Of a stretch of DNA of 64,000 nucleotides, positions 51,651 to 61,950 are shown piece after piece. The notes under the pieces were generated by a model. It saw nothing but the letters and a program-made list of their open reading frames with translations. It was not told the origin of the DNA and ran no database searches. How positions within the stretch are numbered: position 1 is the first letter of the stretch; the number at the start of each line of letters is the position of its first letter. The position numbers and the translations under genes were made by a program. Source of the DNA: Scandinavium sp036495715 (lineage in GTDB: Bacteria; Pseudomonadota; Gammaproteobacteria; Enterobacterales; Enterobacteriaceae); the NCBI GenBank assembly GCA_036495715.1, contig DASXML010000061.1, positions 73,929-137,928 on the forward strand, read 5' to 3'.

Positions 51651-54215
51651 ATGGCGGGGAATGACCGCGAGCCAATTGGACGTAAAGGCAAGCCTGCACG
51701 TCCGGCTAAGCAAAAGGTTAGCCGTCGTCGTCTTGAGGACGATGAATACGACGACGATGATTACGAAGATGAGGATGAACAACCCATGCCCCGCAACGGA
51801 AAAGGCAAAGGCAAAGGCAAAGGCCAGAAACCTCGGCGTAAATATGGCTGGTTCTGGCTGCTGGTAAAACTGGGCATCGTGTTTGCGGTGCTGATGGCCA
51901 TTTACGGCGTCTATCTCGACCAGAAAATCCGCGCCCGCATCGACGGTAAAGTATGGCAATTGCCTGCGGCGGTTTACGGTCGCATGGTCAATCTTGAACC
52001 TGATATGCCCATCAGCAAGAACGAGATGGTGCGCTTGCTGACCGCCACGCAGTACCGCCAGGTGACGGCAATGACCCGTCCAGGCGAATTTACCGTGCAG
52101 GCGAACAGTATCGAGATGATTCGCCGTCCGTTTGATTTCCCGGACAGTAAAGAAGGCCAGGCGCGCGCGCGGCTGACCTTTGACGGCGATCGTCTGGATT
52201 CGATCACCAACATGGATAACAACCGCCAGTTCGGTTTCTTCCGTCTCGATCCGCGTCTGATCACCATGATGTCGTCGCCGACGGGTGAACAACGCCTGTT
52301 CGTGCCGCGCAGTGGTTTCCCGGATCTGCTGATCGACACTCTGATCGCCACCGAAGACCGCCATTTCTACGAGCACGACGGCATCAGCTTCTATTCGATG
52401 GGGCGTGCGGTCCTGGCGAACGTCATGGCGGGGCGTACCGTGCAGGGCGCAAGTACCCTGACGCAGCAGCTGGTCAAAAACCTGTTCCTTTCCAGCGAAC
52501 GCTCTTACTGGCGTAAAGCCAACGAAGCGTACATGGCGCTGATCATGGATGCTCGCTACAGCAAAGACCGCATTCTTGAGCTGTATATGAACGAGGTGTA
52601 TCTCGGTCAGAGTGGCGACAATGAAATCCGTGGTTTTCCGCTGGCAAGCCTGTACTACTTTGGCCGTCCGGTGGAAGAGCTGAGCCTTGATCAGCAGGCG
52701 CTGCTGGTGGGTATGGTGAAAGGGGCGTCAATTTACAACCCGTGGCGTAACCCAAAACTGGCGCTGGAGCGTCGTAATTTGGTCCTGCGTCTGCTGCAAC
52801 AGCAGAAAGTTATCGACCAGGAACTGTACGACATGCTGAGCGCGCGTCCGTTGGGCGTGCAGCCGCGTGGCGGCGTGATTTCCCCACAGCCAGCGTTCAT
52901 GCAGATGGTGCGTCAGGAGTTGCAGGCTAAGCTCGGCGACAAGGTGAAAGATCTTTCCGGTGTGAAAATCTTTACCACCTTTGATTCCGTGGCGCAGGAT
53001 GCAGCAGAAAAAGCGGCCTCCGAAGGCGTTCCGCTGTTGAAAAAACAGCGCAAACTGAGCGACCTCGAAACCGCAATGGTGATTGTCGACCGTATGACCG
53101 GTGAAGTCCGGGCGATGGTCGGTGGCGCAGAACCGCAGTTTGCGGGCTATAACCGTGCAATGCAGGCGCGTCGTTCGATTGGTTCTCTGGCCAAACCCGC
53201 GACCTATCTGACCGCACTGAGCCAGCCGAATATCTATCGTTTGAACACCTGGATTGCCGATGCGCCGGTGACTATCCACCTGTCGAACGGCCAGACCTGG
53301 TCGCCGCAGAACGATGATAAGCGCTTCAGCGGTCAGGTGATGCTGGTCGATGCGCTGACCCGTTCGATGAACGTGCCGACGGTGAACCTCGGTATGGCGC
53401 TGGGTCTTCCGGCTGTGACCGATACCTGGCTGAAACTGGGCGCACCGAAAGAGCAGCTCAACGCGGTTCCGGCGATGTTGCTGGGCGCGCTGAACTTGAC
53501 GCCAATTGAAGTCGCGCAGGCGTTCCAGACCATTGCCAGCGGCGGTAACCGCGCCACGCTGTCTTCACTGCGTTCGGTGATTGCCGAAGATGGAACGGTG
53601 CTGTACCAGAGCTATCCGCAGGCTGAACGTGCCGTTCCGGCACAGGCGGCGTACATGACGCTGTGGACCATGCAGCAGGTTGTGCAGCGCGGTACGGGTC
53701 GCCAGCTTGGCGCGAAATACCCGAACCTGCATCTGGCGGGTAAAACCGGGACCACCAACAACAACGTCGATACCTGGTTTGCCGGGATTGACGGACGTGA
53801 AGTGGTGATCACCTGGGTCGGTCGCGATAACAACCAGCCGACCAAGCTGTACGGTGCCAGCGGGGCGATGTCCATCTATCAACGCTATCTTTCCAACGAA
53901 ACGCCGATCCCACTGGATCTGACGGCGCCGGAAGATATCGTCAATATGAGCGTGGATGATAACGGCAACTTTATCTGTAATGGCAGCGGTATGCGTCAGT
54001 TGCCGGTCTGGACCACCAATCCGGATCAGCTGTGTCAGCAGAGCCTGGCGATGCAGCAGCAGTTGCAGCAACAGCAGCAGGATGCCAATCCGTTTGGCGG
54101 TTCAACGCAACAGCAGCCTCAGCAACAACAGCAGCCTCAGCAGCAACAGCCGGCGAAGCAAGAGAAAAGCGACGGCGTAGCAGGCTGGATCAAAGATATG
54201 TTTGGCAGTAACTAA
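51651..54215 (+). CDS. mrcB: Bifunctional penicillin-binding protein 1B MrcB
   Basis: Class A PBP that polymerises and cross-links peptidoglycan. The 854 residues (E. coli 844) start with an acidic cytoplasmic tail and a KGKGKGKGK run (about 51-59), then one helix (about 66-87). The UB2H domain that binds LpoB follows. The glycosyltransferase site has Glu235 in TEDRHFYEHDG, the transpeptidase serine is Ser509 in RSIGSLAKP, and KTGTT comes later. The extreme C-terminus is unusual: a long Gln-rich tail (about 798-838) before VAGWIKDMFG, coded by mixed CAG/CAA repeats. Confidence 0.97.
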   Translation: MAGNDREPIGRKGKPARPAKQKVSRRRLEDDEYDDDDYEDEDEQPMPRNGKGKGKGKGQKPRRKYGWFWLLVKLGIVFAVLMAIYGVYLDQKIRARIDGKVWQLPAAVYGRMVNLEPDMPISKNEMVRLLTATQYRQVTAMTRPGEFTVQANSIEMIRRPFDFPDSKEGQARARLTFDGDRLDSITNMDNNRQFGFFRLDPRLITMMSSPTGEQRLFVPRSGFPDLLIDTLIATEDRHFYEHDGISFYSMGRAVLANVMAGRTVQGASTLTQQLVKNLFLSSERSYWRKANEAYMALIMDARYSKDRILELYMNEVYLGQSGDNEIRGFPLASLYYFGRPVEELSLDQQALLVGMVKGASIYNPWRNPKLALERRNLVLRLLQQQKVIDQELYDMLSARPLGVQPRGGVISPQPAFMQMVRQELQAKLGDKVKDLSGVKIFTTFDSVAQDAAEKAASEGVPLLKKQRKLSDLETAMVIVDRMTGEVRAMVGGAEPQFAGYNRAMQARRSIGSLAKPATYLTALSQPNIYRLNTWIADAPVTIHLSNGQTWSPQNDDKRFSGQVMLVDALTRSMNVPTVNLGMALGLPAVTDTWLKLGAPKEQLNAVPAMLLGALNLTPIEVAQAFQTIASGGNRATLSSLRSVIAEDGTVLYQSYPQAERAVPAQAAYMTLWTMQQVVQRGTGRQLGAKYPNLHLAGKTGTTNNNVDTWFAGIDGREVVITWVGRDNNQPTKLYGASGAMSIYQRYLSNETPIPLDLTAPEDIVNMSVDDNGNFICNGSGMRQLPVWTTNPDQLCQQSLAMQQQLQQQQQDANPFGGSTQQQPQQQQQPQQQQPAKQEKSDGVAGWIKDMFGSN

Positions 54216-54219
54216 GCCG

Positions 54220-54251
54220 ATAACCCCTTCACCGCCTGGTGAAGGGGTTAT
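54220..54251. terminator. Hairpin after mrcB
   Basis: ATAACCCCTTCACC-GCCT-GGTGAAGGGGTTAT: a perfect 14-bp stem five bases after the mrcB stop. It has no T tract, so it may act mainly as an mRNA 3'-end stabiliser. Confidence 0.75.
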
Positions 54252-54422
54252 GTCGGTCGGGTAAATGCAGTACCGTCCGGCCTACATTTTCCTCAATTAC
54301 GGTTTTTTTTAACCTCTCCATAACTCCCTATCAACCATCCGGTTATTTTTTAAGCCCTTAATTCTGGTAGGGGCGTATTCCACTTGCTATGACTTCCGCG
54401 TTTCGCCTATTATTCTGCGGGC

Positions 54423-54441
54423 ATAATAATAATTCTCGTTT
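54423..54441 (+). promoter_or_regulatory. Fur box of fhuACDB
   Basis: ATAATAATAATTCTCGTTT resembles the 19-bp Fur consensus GATAATGATAATCATTATC, is 37 bp upstream of fhuA, and occupies the position of the known E. coli fhuA Fur site. Iron-replete cells should repress the operon. Confidence 0.8.
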
Positions 54442-54477
54442 ACGTTATCATTCACTCAATACCATCAGAGAACAACA

Positions 54478-56685
54478 ATGGCACGTCTCAACACTGCTCA
54501 GCCAAACAATACCTCGCTGCGTAAGCTCGCAGTGGTAGTAGCCACAGCGGTCGGCGGCATGTCTGCTTTTGCACAAGCGGCAACACAACCGAAAGAAGAA
54601 ACCATCACCGTGACGGCAGCCCCTGTCGCACAGGAAAGCGCGTGGGGTCCGTCCCCGACCATCGCGGCTAAACACTCGGCCACCGCCACCAAAACCGATA
54701 CGCCGATTGAAAAGACGCCACAGTCTATTTCGGTGGTGACGCGTGAAGAAATGGACATGAAGCAGCCGACGACGGTGAAAGAAGCGCTGGCGTATACGCC
54801 AGGCGTCTTCGCCACTCGCGGCAGCTCAACGACCTATGACGTCGTGTCTATTCGTGGCTTCACCACCTCTTCAACGGTAAACACCAACCAATACCTCGAC
54901 GGCATGAAGCTTCAGGGCGATAACTACTCTGAAATGTCGATGGACCCGTATTTCCTGGAACGCGTGGAAGTGATGCGCGGTCCGGTTTCCGTGCTGTACG
55001 GAAAAAGTAACCCTGGCGGGATCGTCAGTATGGTCAGCAAGCGTCCGACCACTGAGCCGCTGAAAGAAGTGCAGTTCAAAATGGGCACTGACAACCTGTG
55101 GCAGACCGGTTTTGATTTCAGCGATGCGATTGATGACGATGGCGTGTGGTCTTACCGCCTGACCGGTTTAGGTAGCAGCCAGAACGCGCAGCAAGAAAGG
55201 GTGAAATCGACGCGATATGCGATTGCGCCGTCCTTTAGCTGGCGTCCGGATGACAAAACTGACTTCACCTTCCTGAGCAACTTCCAGAGCGATCCGGATG
55301 CAGGTTATTACGGCTGGTTGCCGCGTGAAGGTACTGTGGTGCCTTACCATGACGCCAACGGCAATGAACATAAATTGCCAACCGATTTCAACGAAGGCGA
55401 TCCAGACAATAAAATGTCTCGCCGTCAGAAGATGGTGGGCTACAGCTTCGCGCATGAATTTAATGACACCTTCACCGTGCGCCAAAACCTGCGTTACGCC
55501 GAAGTGAACACCTTGTACCGTTCCGTCTATGGCAATGGTTATATTGCGCCAGGCCAGATTAGCCGTGCGTATGTGCGTTCTGATGAACAGCTGAACTCGT
55601 TCACCGTTGATAACCAGTTGCAGTCTACATTCGCAACCGGCCCGGTGGATCACACCTTGCTGACCGGTGTCGATTACATGCGTATGCGTAATGACATTGA
55701 CGCAGACTACGGTTCTGCCGATCCGATCAGCATGCAGAACCCGCAGTACGGTGATCCCAATATCAACGTAACGTTCCCGTATGCGGTGCTGAACCGTCAG
55801 GAACAGACGGGGGCTTATATTCAGGATCAGGCGGAATGGGATAAGTGGGTGCTCACTGTTGGTGGCCGTTACGATTATGCTAAAACATCTACCCTGACGC
55901 GTTCCTCAAATACCACTGCCGAAGTTAATGACCACAAGTTTACCTGGCGCGGTGGCCTGAACTATCTGTTCGACAACGGCATCTCTCCGTACTTTAGCTA
56001 CAGCGAATCCTTCGAGCCTATTTCTGGCGCGACCATGGGCGGCAAACCGTTCAATCCGTCGAACGGGAAGCAGTACGAAGGCGGCGTGAAGTACGTGCCG
56101 AAAGATATGCCTGTGGTGCTGACGGCGGCAGTTTATCAATTGACCAAAGACGGCAACCTGACGGCAGATCCTAGCGCGCCGACCAGCGGCTTTAGCGTTC
56201 AGGGCGGCGAAATTCGCTCCCGTGGCCTCGAGCTGGAAGCGAAAGCGGCGGTGAATGCCAATATCAACGTCACGGCGTCCTATACCTATACCGATGCGAA
56301 ATACACGCAGGATACCTGGTATGAAGGCAAACGTCCGGCAGAGATCCCGCGCAACATGGCTTCTCTGTGGGCGGATTACACCTTCCACGAAACGGCCCTC
56401 AGCGGTTTGACGATCGGCGCGGGCACTCGTTACATTGGCAACACCGTCAGCTACTACTCGGCGAACTCACCGAAAGCGTATGAGTCGTTCAACGTAGCGG
56501 GTTACATGCTGGCGGATGCGACCATCAAATACGATTTGGCTCGTCTCGGCCTGCCTGGTTCGTCAGTTGGTGTGAACGTCAACAACCTGTTTGACCGCGA
56601 GTACGTTTCCAGCTGCTACAGCGAATATGCGTGCTATTGGGGCGCAGAGCGTCAGGTTGTGGCGACAGCCACCTTCCGTTTCTAA
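54478..56685 (+). CDS. fhuA: Ferrichrome outer-membrane receptor FhuA
   Basis: TonB-dependent outer-membrane transporter for ferrichrome (in E. coli also a receptor for phages T1, T5 and phi80). The 735 residues (E. coli 747) begin with a signal peptide ending in FAQA (about residue 34), then the TonB box region EETITVTA. The plug domain (about 60-190, with TPQSISVVTREEMD and VEVMRGPVSVLYG) is followed by a 22-strand barrel ending in the required C-terminal aromatic (VATATFRF). It is first of fhuACDB. Confidence 0.96.
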   Translation: MARLNTAQPNNTSLRKLAVVVATAVGGMSAFAQAATQPKEETITVTAAPVAQESAWGPSPTIAAKHSATATKTDTPIEKTPQSISVVTREEMDMKQPTTVKEALAYTPGVFATRGSSTTYDVVSIRGFTTSSTVNTNQYLDGMKLQGDNYSEMSMDPYFLERVEVMRGPVSVLYGKSNPGGIVSMVSKRPTTEPLKEVQFKMGTDNLWQTGFDFSDAIDDDGVWSYRLTGLGSSQNAQQERVKSTRYAIAPSFSWRPDDKTDFTFLSNFQSDPDAGYYGWLPREGTVVPYHDANGNEHKLPTDFNEGDPDNKMSRRQKMVGYSFAHEFNDTFTVRQNLRYAEVNTLYRSVYGNGYIAPGQISRAYVRSDEQLNSFTVDNQLQSTFATGPVDHTLLTGVDYMRMRNDIDADYGSADPISMQNPQYGDPNINVTFPYAVLNRQEQTGAYIQDQAEWDKWVLTVGGRYDYAKTSTLTRSSNTTAEVNDHKFTWRGGLNYLFDNGISPYFSYSESFEPISGATMGGKPFNPSNGKQYEGGVKYVPKDMPVVLTAAVYQLTKDGNLTADPSAPTSGFSVQGGEIRSRGLELEAKAAVNANINVTASYTYTDAKYTQDTWYEGKRPAEIPRNMASLWADYTFHETALSGLTIGAGTRYIGNTVSYYSANSPKAYESFNVAGYMLADATIKYDLARLGLPGSSVGVNVNNLFDREYVSSCYSEYACYWGAERQVVATATFRF

Positions 56686-56734
56686 TCTCCTCTTTAGGCG
56701 CGGTTTTCCGCGCCATTTTAACAAGTTGGCCGTT

Positions 56735-57532
56735 ATGCAGGACACCACAACTCAGACCGACACCACGTTCGCCCTGAACGATGTCGCTTTTCGTGTACCA
56801 GGCCGTACGCTGCTGCACCCGCTTTCGCTGACCTTTCCACCCGGTAAAGTGACGGGCCTTATCGGTCATAACGGCTCGGGAAAATCCACGCTGTTGAAAA
56901 TGTTGGGCCGTCATCAGCCACCTTCTGAAGGTGATATTTTGCTGGATGGTCAACCGCTCGAAAGTTGGAACAGCAAAGCCTTTGCCCGCAAAGTGGCTTA
57001 TTTACCGCAGCAGTTGCCGCAGGCAGAAGGGATGACGGTGCGTGAGCTGGTGGCGATTGGTCGCTATCCGTGGCACGGTGCATTAGGGCGTTTTGGCGTC
57101 GCCGATCGTGAGAAAGTGGAAGAAGCGATTGCGCTGGTTGGCTTGAAACCGTTGGCGCATCGGCTGGTGGACAGCCTTTCCGGCGGCGAACGTCAGCGGG
57201 CGTGGATTGCGATGCTGGTGGCGCAGGACAGCCGTTGTTTGCTGCTTGATGAACCGACGTCAGCACTGGATATCGCCCATCAGGTCGATGTGCTGGCGCT
57301 GGTGCATCGTCTCAGCCAGCAGCGCGGACTGACGGTTATTGCGGTGTTGCACGATATCAACATGGCGGCGCGCTATTGCGATTATCTGGTGGCATTGCGC
57401 GGGGGTGAAATGATTGCTCAGGGCACGCCGGAAACGCTGATGCGTAGCGAAACGCTGGAAAAAATCTACGGCATTCCAATGGGGATCCTGCCGCATCCAG
57501 GCGGCGCGGCCCCGGTAAGTTTTGTGTATTGA
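56735..57532 (+). CDS. fhuC: Ferrichrome ABC ATPase FhuC
   Basis: Energises hydroxamate siderophore import through FhuB. It has 265 residues from the ATG at 56735, as in E. coli; the longer frame from 56591 lies inside fhuA. Walker A is GHNGSGKST (about 44-52), signature LSGGERQRAW, Walker B CLLLDEPTSALD. The stop overlaps the fhuD start by one base (TGATG). Confidence 0.97.
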   Translation: MQDTTTQTDTTFALNDVAFRVPGRTLLHPLSLTFPPGKVTGLIGHNGSGKSTLLKMLGRHQPPSEGDILLDGQPLESWNSKAFARKVAYLPQQLPQAEGMTVRELVAIGRYPWHGALGRFGVADREKVEEAIALVGLKPLAHRLVDSLSGGERQRAWIAMLVAQDSRCLLLDEPTSALDIAHQVDVLALVHRLSQQRGLTVIAVLHDINMAARYCDYLVALRGGEMIAQGTPETLMRSETLEKIYGIPMGILPHPGGAAPVSFVY

Positions 57533-58422
57533 TGAATGATTCTCTCCTGATTAGCCGTCGTCGTTTACTGACGGCGATGGCGCTGTCGCCTCTGCTGTGG
57601 CAGATGAAAAGCGCGCACGCCGCGACGGTAGACCCGCACCGCATCGTGGCTCTCGAATGGCTACCGGTGGAACTGCTGCTGGCGCTGGGCGTGACGCCGT
57701 ACGGCGTGGCCGATATTCCCAACTACAACCTGTGGGTGAACGAGCCAGGGTTGCCTGCGTCGGTGATTGACGTCGGCTTGCGCACCGAACCGAATCTCGA
57801 ACTGCTGACCGAAATGAAACCGTCGTACATGGTGTGGTCGGCAGGCTATGGCCCGGCGCCGGAAAAACTGGCGCGTATCGCACCCGGTCGTGGCTTCAAT
57901 TTCAGCGATGGTAAACACCCACTCACCAATGCACGTCAGTCATTGACTGAAATGGGCCAACTGTTAGGAATGGAAAACCAGGCCCGCGCTCACCTCACGC
58001 ATTTTGATGATTTTGTTGCGCAGCACAAACCGCGTTTTGCCGCGCGTGGCAAACGCCCGTTGCTGATGGTCACGCTGCTTGATGCTCGTCATATGCTCGC
58101 TTTCGGTCCGAACTGTTTGTTCCAGCACATTCTCGATGACTACGGCATCGTTAACGCCTGGCAAAGCGAAACTAACTTCTGGGGCAGCCAGGTGGTGGGC
58201 ATTGACCGGCTCGGCGAGTTTACAGATGTGGATGTGATTTGCTTCGATCACGGCAATGAGGCCGACATGCAAAAACTGATGGCGACGCCGCTGTGGCAAG
58301 CGATGCCGTTTGTGCGACAGCAGCGTTTCCAGCGTGTGCCCGCGGTGTGGTTCTACGGCGCGACGCTGTCGGTGATGAACTTCGTGCGCATTCTTGATAA
58401 TGCGTTGGGAGGCAAGGCATGA
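57532..58422 (+). CDS. fhuD: Periplasmic ferrichrome-binding protein FhuD
   Basis: Captures ferric hydroxamates in the periplasm and delivers them to FhuB. It has 296 residues from the ATG at 57532, the E. coli length. The N-terminus carries a twin-arginine motif (SRRRLLTAM) with a hydrophobic stretch and a SAHA cleavage region. HRIVALEWLPVELLLALG begins the class III binding-protein fold. It overlaps fhuB by four bases. Confidence 0.96.
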   Translation: MNDSLLISRRRLLTAMALSPLLWQMKSAHAATVDPHRIVALEWLPVELLLALGVTPYGVADIPNYNLWVNEPGLPASVIDVGLRTEPNLELLTEMKPSYMVWSAGYGPAPEKLARIAPGRGFNFSDGKHPLTNARQSLTEMGQLLGMENQARAHLTHFDDFVAQHKPRFAARGKRPLLMVTLLDARHMLAFGPNCLFQHILDDYGIVNAWQSETNFWGSQVVGIDRLGEFTDVDVICFDHGNEADMQKLMATPLWQAMPFVRQQRFQRVPAVWFYGATLSVMNFVRILDNALGGKA

Positions 58423-60401
58423 GCCAGCGCATTGCGCGTTTCCCGGCGCTGTTACTTTTGCTGTTGTTTATCGCTTCGGCGTGGCTGAGCTGGCACAACG
58501 TTAACGTGGCGTTGCCGCGTGCGCAGTGGCGTGAAGCGCTGTGGCAGCCAAATGTCGACAGCATCCGCCAGATGCTGTTCCACTACAGTTTACTGCCACG
58601 TTTGGCCATTTCATTGTTGGTAGGCGCAGGGCTTGGGCTGGTGGGCGTACTGTTCCAACAGGTGTTGCGAAATCCTTTAGCGGAACCGACGACGCTCGGT
58701 GTCGCCACCGGCGCGCAGTTGGGCATAACCTTTACCACCTTGTGGGCAATGCCTGGCGCCCTCACCACGCAATTTGCCGCACTGGTGGGCGCTTGTGTGG
58801 TTGGGGCGCTGGTGTTCGGTGTGTCCTGGGGCAAACGGCTTTCGCCGGTGACGCTGATCCTCGCGGGGTTAGTGGTCAGTATGTACTGCGGCGCGGTGAA
58901 TCAGCTGTTGGTGCTGTTCCATCATGACCAGCTGCAAAGCATGTTCCTGTGGAGTTCTGGTACATTGACGCAAACCGACTGGAGCGTCGTGCAACGGCTG
59001 TGGCCACAATTACTGGGTGGCGTGATGTTGACGCTGCTGCTGTTACGTCCGTTAACCCTGATGGGGCTGGATGACGGCGTGGCACGTAATTTGGGGCTGG
59101 CGCTGTCACTGGCGCGTCTTGGCGCATTAACGCTGGCGATTATTATCAGTGCGCTGCTGGTGAATGCGGTGGGTATCATCGGCTTCATTGGCCTGTTTGC
59201 GCCGCTGCTGGCGAAAATGCTTGGCGCACGCCGTTTGCTTTCACGCCTGATGCTGGCGCCGCTTATCGGTGCGCTGATCCTTTGGCTTTCCGATCAGCTG
59301 ATTTTGTGGTTGTCGCAGGTGTGGATGGAAGTGTCCACCGGTTCGGTTACCGCGCTGATTGGTGCGCCGCTGCTGTTGTGGTTGCTGCCGCGTTTGCGCA
59401 GTATTAGCGCTCCGGCAATGGATGCGGGCGATCGCGTGGCGGTGGAACGTCAGCGCGTGCTGGTGTGGTCTTTGGTAGGTCTGGTCATTTTGTTGCTGGG
59501 AATGCTGGTGGCCCTGTCGCTCGGACGTGATACGCACGGCTGGCATTGGGCGAGCGGTGATTTGCTGAATGCATTAATGGAATGGCGTGCGCCGCGAATT
59601 CTGGCGGCGTTGGTTGCCGGGATGATGCTGGCGGTGGCGGGCTGTATTATTCAGCGCCTGACCGGTAACCCGATGGCCAGCCCGGAAGTGCTGGGTATTT
59701 CCTCCGGCGCGGCGTTTGGCGTGGTGCTGATGCTGTTCTTTGTGCCAGGCAATGCGTTCGGCTGGCTGCTGCCTGCGGGCAGTTTAGGGGCGGCGGCAAC
59801 ATTGATGATAATCCTGATTGCTTCCGGGCGTGGCGGGTTCTCTCCGCACCGCATGTTGCTAGCCGGGATGGCGCTCAGTACGGCCTTTACGATGCTACTG
59901 ATGATGCTACAGGCGAGCGGCGATCCGCGTATGGCGCAGATCCTCACCTGGATTTCCGGCTCGACCTATAACGCCTCTTATCAGCAGGTCTGGCACACGG
60001 GGTTGGTGATGATGGTGTTGCTGGCGCTGACGCCGTTTTGCCGCCGTTGGCTGACGATTTTACCGCTCGGCGGTGATACCGCGCGTGCCGTGGGCATGGC
60101 ATTAACGCCAACGCGCATTGCACTGCTATTACTGGCGGCCAGTCTGACGGCGACAGCCACGATGACCATTGGTCCGTTGAGTTTTATTGGCCTGATGGCA
60201 CCGCATATCGCGCGCATGATGGGCTTCCGTCGGACGATGCCGCACATGATTCTGTCTGCATTAGTTGGTGGGATTTTGTTGGTGTTTGCGGACTGGTGTG
60301 GACGAATGGTGTTGTTCCCGTACCAAATACCGGCCGGGCTGTTGTCGACGTTTATTGGCGCGCCGTATTTTATTTATCTGCTGAGAAAACAGAGCCGGTA
60401 A
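58419..60401 (+). CDS. fhuB: Ferrichrome ABC permease FhuB
   Basis: Inner-membrane permease of 660 residues built from two fused BtuC-like halves of about ten helices each (first half to about 335, second from about 345). Each half has its EAA-like loop (GLFAPLLAKMLG and GLMAPHIARMMG) and a conserved NPLAEPTTLGV / NPMASPEVLGI entry motif. It is the last fhu gene and meets hemL tail to tail across a REP cluster. Confidence 0.97.
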   Translation: MSQRIARFPALLLLLLFIASAWLSWHNVNVALPRAQWREALWQPNVDSIRQMLFHYSLLPRLAISLLVGAGLGLVGVLFQQVLRNPLAEPTTLGVATGAQLGITFTTLWAMPGALTTQFAALVGACVVGALVFGVSWGKRLSPVTLILAGLVVSMYCGAVNQLLVLFHHDQLQSMFLWSSGTLTQTDWSVVQRLWPQLLGGVMLTLLLLRPLTLMGLDDGVARNLGLALSLARLGALTLAIIISALLVNAVGIIGFIGLFAPLLAKMLGARRLLSRLMLAPLIGALILWLSDQLILWLSQVWMEVSTGSVTALIGAPLLLWLLPRLRSISAPAMDAGDRVAVERQRVLVWSLVGLVILLLGMLVALSLGRDTHGWHWASGDLLNALMEWRAPRILAALVAGMMLAVAGCIIQRLTGNPMASPEVLGISSGAAFGVVLMLFFVPGNAFGWLLPAGSLGAAATLMIILIASGRGGFSPHRMLLAGMALSTAFTMLLMMLQASGDPRMAQILTWISGSTYNASYQQVWHTGLVMMVLLALTPFCRRWLTILPLGGDTARAVGMALTPTRIALLLLAASLTATATMTIGPLSFIGLMAPHIARMMGFRRTMPHMILSALVGGILLVFADWCGRMVLFPYQIPAGLLSTFIGAPYFIYLLRKQSR

Positions 60402-60402
60402 A

Positions 60403-60486
60403 TCATGCCCGGCGGCGCTGCGCTTGCACGGACCTACAATTTGTCGTTTTGTAGTCCGGGCAGGGCGCTAGCCGCCACCCGGCATC
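60403..60486. repeat. REP/BIME pair between fhuB and hemL
   Basis: ATGCCCGGCGGCGCTGCG...GCACGGACCTAC and TTGTAGTCCGGGCAGGGCG...GCCACCCGGCAT, inverted, between convergent genes. Confidence 0.85.
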
Positions 60487-60490
60487 CCGC

Positions 60491-61771
60491 TTACAATTTA
60501 GCAAACACCTTACGCGCCGCGTCAATGGTGTTGTTGATATCCTGCTCGCTGTGCGCCACGGACATAAAGCCTGCCTCAAACGCTGACGGGGCCAGATATA
60601 CGCCTTCTTCGAGCATCAGATGGAAGAACTTCTTGAAACGCTCTACGTCGCATTTCACCACGTCCTGATAACGGGTCACGGTTTTCGCGTCGGTGAAGAA
60701 AATCCCGAACATGCCGCCGACGTTATTCACCACCAGTGGAATGCCCGTTTCACGTGCGGCGCGCAACAGACCTTCCGCCAGTTGATTGGTCAGGCTGGTC
60801 AGGGTTTCATGTACGCCAGGCTGTGCCACTTCATTCAGACAGGCAAAACCGGCTGCCATGGCAATTGGGTTGCCAGATAACGTACCCGCCTGGTAAACCG
60901 GGCCGGTCGGGGCCAGCGCTTCCATCACGTCACGACGACCGCCAAATGCGCCCACCGGCATACCGCCGCCGATGATTTTGCCCAGACAGGTCAGGTCAGG
61001 TACGACGTCGTAGTAATCCTGTGCGCCTGCCAGCGCCACGCGGAAGCCGGTCATCACTTCATCGATGATAAACAACGCGCCAAACTCATCGCACAGTGCG
61101 CGCAGACCCGGCAGGAAACCCGGTTCTGGTGGAATGCAGTTCATGTTGCCCGCCACCGGCTCAACGATGATACAGGCGATATCCTGCGGATATTGCTCGA
61201 ACGCTTCGCGTACCGACGCCAGATCGTTATAGGTACAGGTCAGGGTGTGTTTGGCGAAATCAGCCGGAACGCCCGGGGAGTTCGGCTGGCCCAAGGTCAG
61301 CGCACCGGAACCGGCTTTCACCAGCAGGCAGTCGGCGTGGCCGTGGTAGCAGCCTTCGAATTTGATGATTTTGTCACGCCCGGTGAAACCGCGTGCCAGA
61401 CGGATGGCGCTCATGGTCGCTTCCGTACCGGAGTTCACCATGCGGACCATGTCCATGGTCGGCACCAGTTCGGTGACCAGCTCCGCCATTTTGACTTCCA
61501 TCTCGGTTGGCGCGCCGAAACTTAAACCGCGAGAGGCTGCTTCAATCACCGCATTGCGGATAGCAGGGTGGTTATGGCCCAGCACCATCGGGCCCCAGGA
61601 ACCGACGTAATCGACGTAGGCTTTGCCGTCCACATCGTACAAATAGGCGCCGTCAGCACGTTCGATAAACAGCGGGGTGCCACCGACGCCGGTAAAGGCG
61701 CGCACCGGCGAGTTAACGCCGCCGGGGATCAATTCACGTGCCGCGCTGTATAGATTCTCTGATTTACTCAT
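60491..61771 (-). CDS. hemL: Glutamate-1-semialdehyde 2,1-aminomutase HemL
   Basis: PLP enzyme making 5-aminolevulinate for haem in the C5 pathway. It has 426 residues as in E. coli. The PLP lysine is Lys265 in LGKIIGGGMPVGAFGG, and IIDEVMTGFRVA supplies the PLP-pyridine aspartate. It is divergent from clcA. Confidence 0.97.
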   Translation of the reverse strand: MSKSENLYSAARELIPGGVNSPVRAFTGVGGTPLFIERADGAYLYDVDGKAYVDYVGSWGPMVLGHNHPAIRNAVIEAASRGLSFGAPTEMEVKMAELVTELVPTMDMVRMVNSGTEATMSAIRLARGFTGRDKIIKFEGCYHGHADCLLVKAGSGALTLGQPNSPGVPADFAKHTLTCTYNDLASVREAFEQYPQDIACIIVEPVAGNMNCIPPEPGFLPGLRALCDEFGALFIIDEVMTGFRVALAGAQDYYDVVPDLTCLGKIIGGGMPVGAFGGRRDVMEALAPTGPVYQAGTLSGNPIAMAAGFACLNEVAQPGVHETLTSLTNQLAEGLLRAARETGIPLVVNNVGGMFGIFFTDAKTVTRYQDVVKCDVERFKKFFHLMLEEGVYLAPSAFEAGFMSVAHSEQDINNTIDAARKVFAKL

Positions 61772-61950
61772 TGCGAGGTTCCTGGTTCGTAGAAAGCGTG
61801 TTAGCCGACTATTCTAAGTTATTCCAGAAAGGTTATGAATGTTTTGCCCAATTGAAACAATGTAATAATGTGGGAACTTTTAGGCGACGTACCCCCTTTT
61901 GGGTGGTTACAATGCAATCCGCGATTTTTCCTGGCAATAATGATAATGGC

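Noticed and set aside
56591..56734. N-terminal extension of FhuC
   Set aside because: It lies within fhuA; the ATG at 56735 gives the standard 265 residues.
61738..61950. N-terminal extension of ClcA
   Set aside because: It overlaps the hemL start and promoter region; the ATG at 61951 restores the E. coli N-terminus and the Ser107/Glu148/Glu203 numbering.
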